DNA of 34,232 nucleotides from Legionella drancourtii LLAP12 (GTDB lineage: Bacteria > Pseudomonadota > Gammaproteobacteria > Legionellales > Legionellaceae): assembly GCF_000162755.2 (NCBI RefSeq), contig NZ_JH413850.1:132673-166904 (forward strand), given 5' to 3'. The notes beneath the pieces were generated by a model. It saw nothing but the letters and a program-made list of their open reading frames with translations. It had not been told where the DNA came from and ran no database searches. Made by a program: the position numbers and the translations under genes. Of the stretch, positions 33,947-34,232 are shown piece after piece; the first letter of the stretch is position 1; each line of letters begins with the position of its first letter.

Positions 33947-34232
33947 TTGACCTTGTTGCGTGGATAAATAGAGTGGTAAATAGCGGGCTATTATGACTAC
34001 AGTTTAGTCAAAATATTCCGCTCTACCCAAAGCAGCCATTTGGTTTAATAAATTTATTTTAGTAACGATTTCATTTTTGCGTCCTTTTTCAGTATGTATT
34101 TGTAAATTAAATCCAAATATTCTTTTTAAACGAAAAATAGACGCTTCAACAAGCGATCTACGATGATAGCCGCTACTTTTTTTCCATTGCTTTCGTTTTC
34201 GGCATAATCCTTCTTTTCCATATTTTCTTTGA
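33947..34232 (-). mobile_element. Insertion sequence, IS5-type, right part outside the window
   Basis: Begins where the MITE copy breaks off (TTGACCTTGTTGCGTGG...) and contains the 3' end of a transposase gene on the minus strand. The left boundary is set by comparison with the intact MITE at 15497-15659. The inverted repeat and target duplication cannot be confirmed because the other end lies outside the window. Confidence 0.6.
34004..34232 (-). CDS. IS5-family transposase, C-terminal fragment
   Basis: Seventy-five codons plus a TAA, running off the right edge. The peptide holds YGKEGLCRKRKQWKKSSGYH, then RRSLVEASIFRLKRIFG, and ends ALGRAEYFD. The YxxRxxxExxxFRxKxxFG spacing is the C-terminal DDE signature of IS5-type transposases, with the catalytic Glu in LVEASIFRLK. 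No frameshift is seen in the visible part, so the element may be intact beyond the window. Confidence 0.82.
   Translation of the reverse strand, partial: QRKYGKEGLCRKRKQWKKSSGYHRRSLVEASIFRLKRIFGFNLQIHTEKGRKNEIVTKINLLNQMAALGRAEYFD

Overview
The window is a stretch of AT-rich chromosome from a gammaproteobacterium, most likely a Legionella or close relative. This rests on the low-GC codon use of ordinary gammaproteobacterial housekeeping genes, the DedA/PAP2 protein with an LssY-type C-terminus, a secreted protein ending in the Lcl/DUF1566 domain, and an IS5-type transposase end. The genus is inferred from family resemblance, not from a search.

Layout: (1) 1-57 is the start of dusA leaving the left edge on the minus strand, with its promoter at 86-115. 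(2) 314-4045 is a tight minus-strand operon alaC - RpfE-like gene - recJ, with a divergent Mth938-type gene at 4104-4472. (3) 4491-8035 is rlmD-relA. (4) 8036-8569 is an unusual gene-free region carrying three perfect DnaA boxes, two of them in a 14-bp-arm inverted repeat. (5) 8570-9034 is rimI. (6) 9221-14996 is the pyruvate dehydrogenase operon aceE-aceF-lpd, ending at a hairpin terminator, preceded by a cysteine-rich lipoprotein gene (15018-15401). (7) 15472-15678 is a nested small repeat element (MITE-like). (8) 15687-17614 is a CPA2 antiporter gene and ampE. (9) rlpA (minus) stands divergent to the plus-strand cluster dacA-ybeD-lipB-DedA/PAP2 (18707-22871). (10) 22872-26194 is accessory: an antitoxin relic, a small membrane protein, an L,D-transpeptidase, and a cyclic-nucleotide-binding domain fused to a CPBP membrane protease domain. 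(11) 26290-31321 is the conserved minus-strand run rnm - yciO - trpS - scpA - scpB - rluB. (12) 31322 to the right end is accessory and mobile: an integrase N-terminal relic, a secreted Lcl-domain protein, an unidentified C-terminal coding relic, a second MITE copy cut off by an insertion sequence, and the C-terminus of that element's IS5-type transposase.

Most of the window is core machinery: DNA repair, rRNA and tRNA modification, the stringent response, pyruvate oxidation and lipoylation, cell-wall trimming, and chromosome condensation. lipB makes the octanoyl donor used for the lipoyl domains of AceF, so two of the clusters are functionally linked. The novel material lies in the DnaA-box region, the two domain-fusion membrane proteins, the cysteine-rich lipoprotein next to pyruvate dehydrogenase, and the repeat/IS debris. 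I did not find a convincing new multi-gene defence or secretion system.
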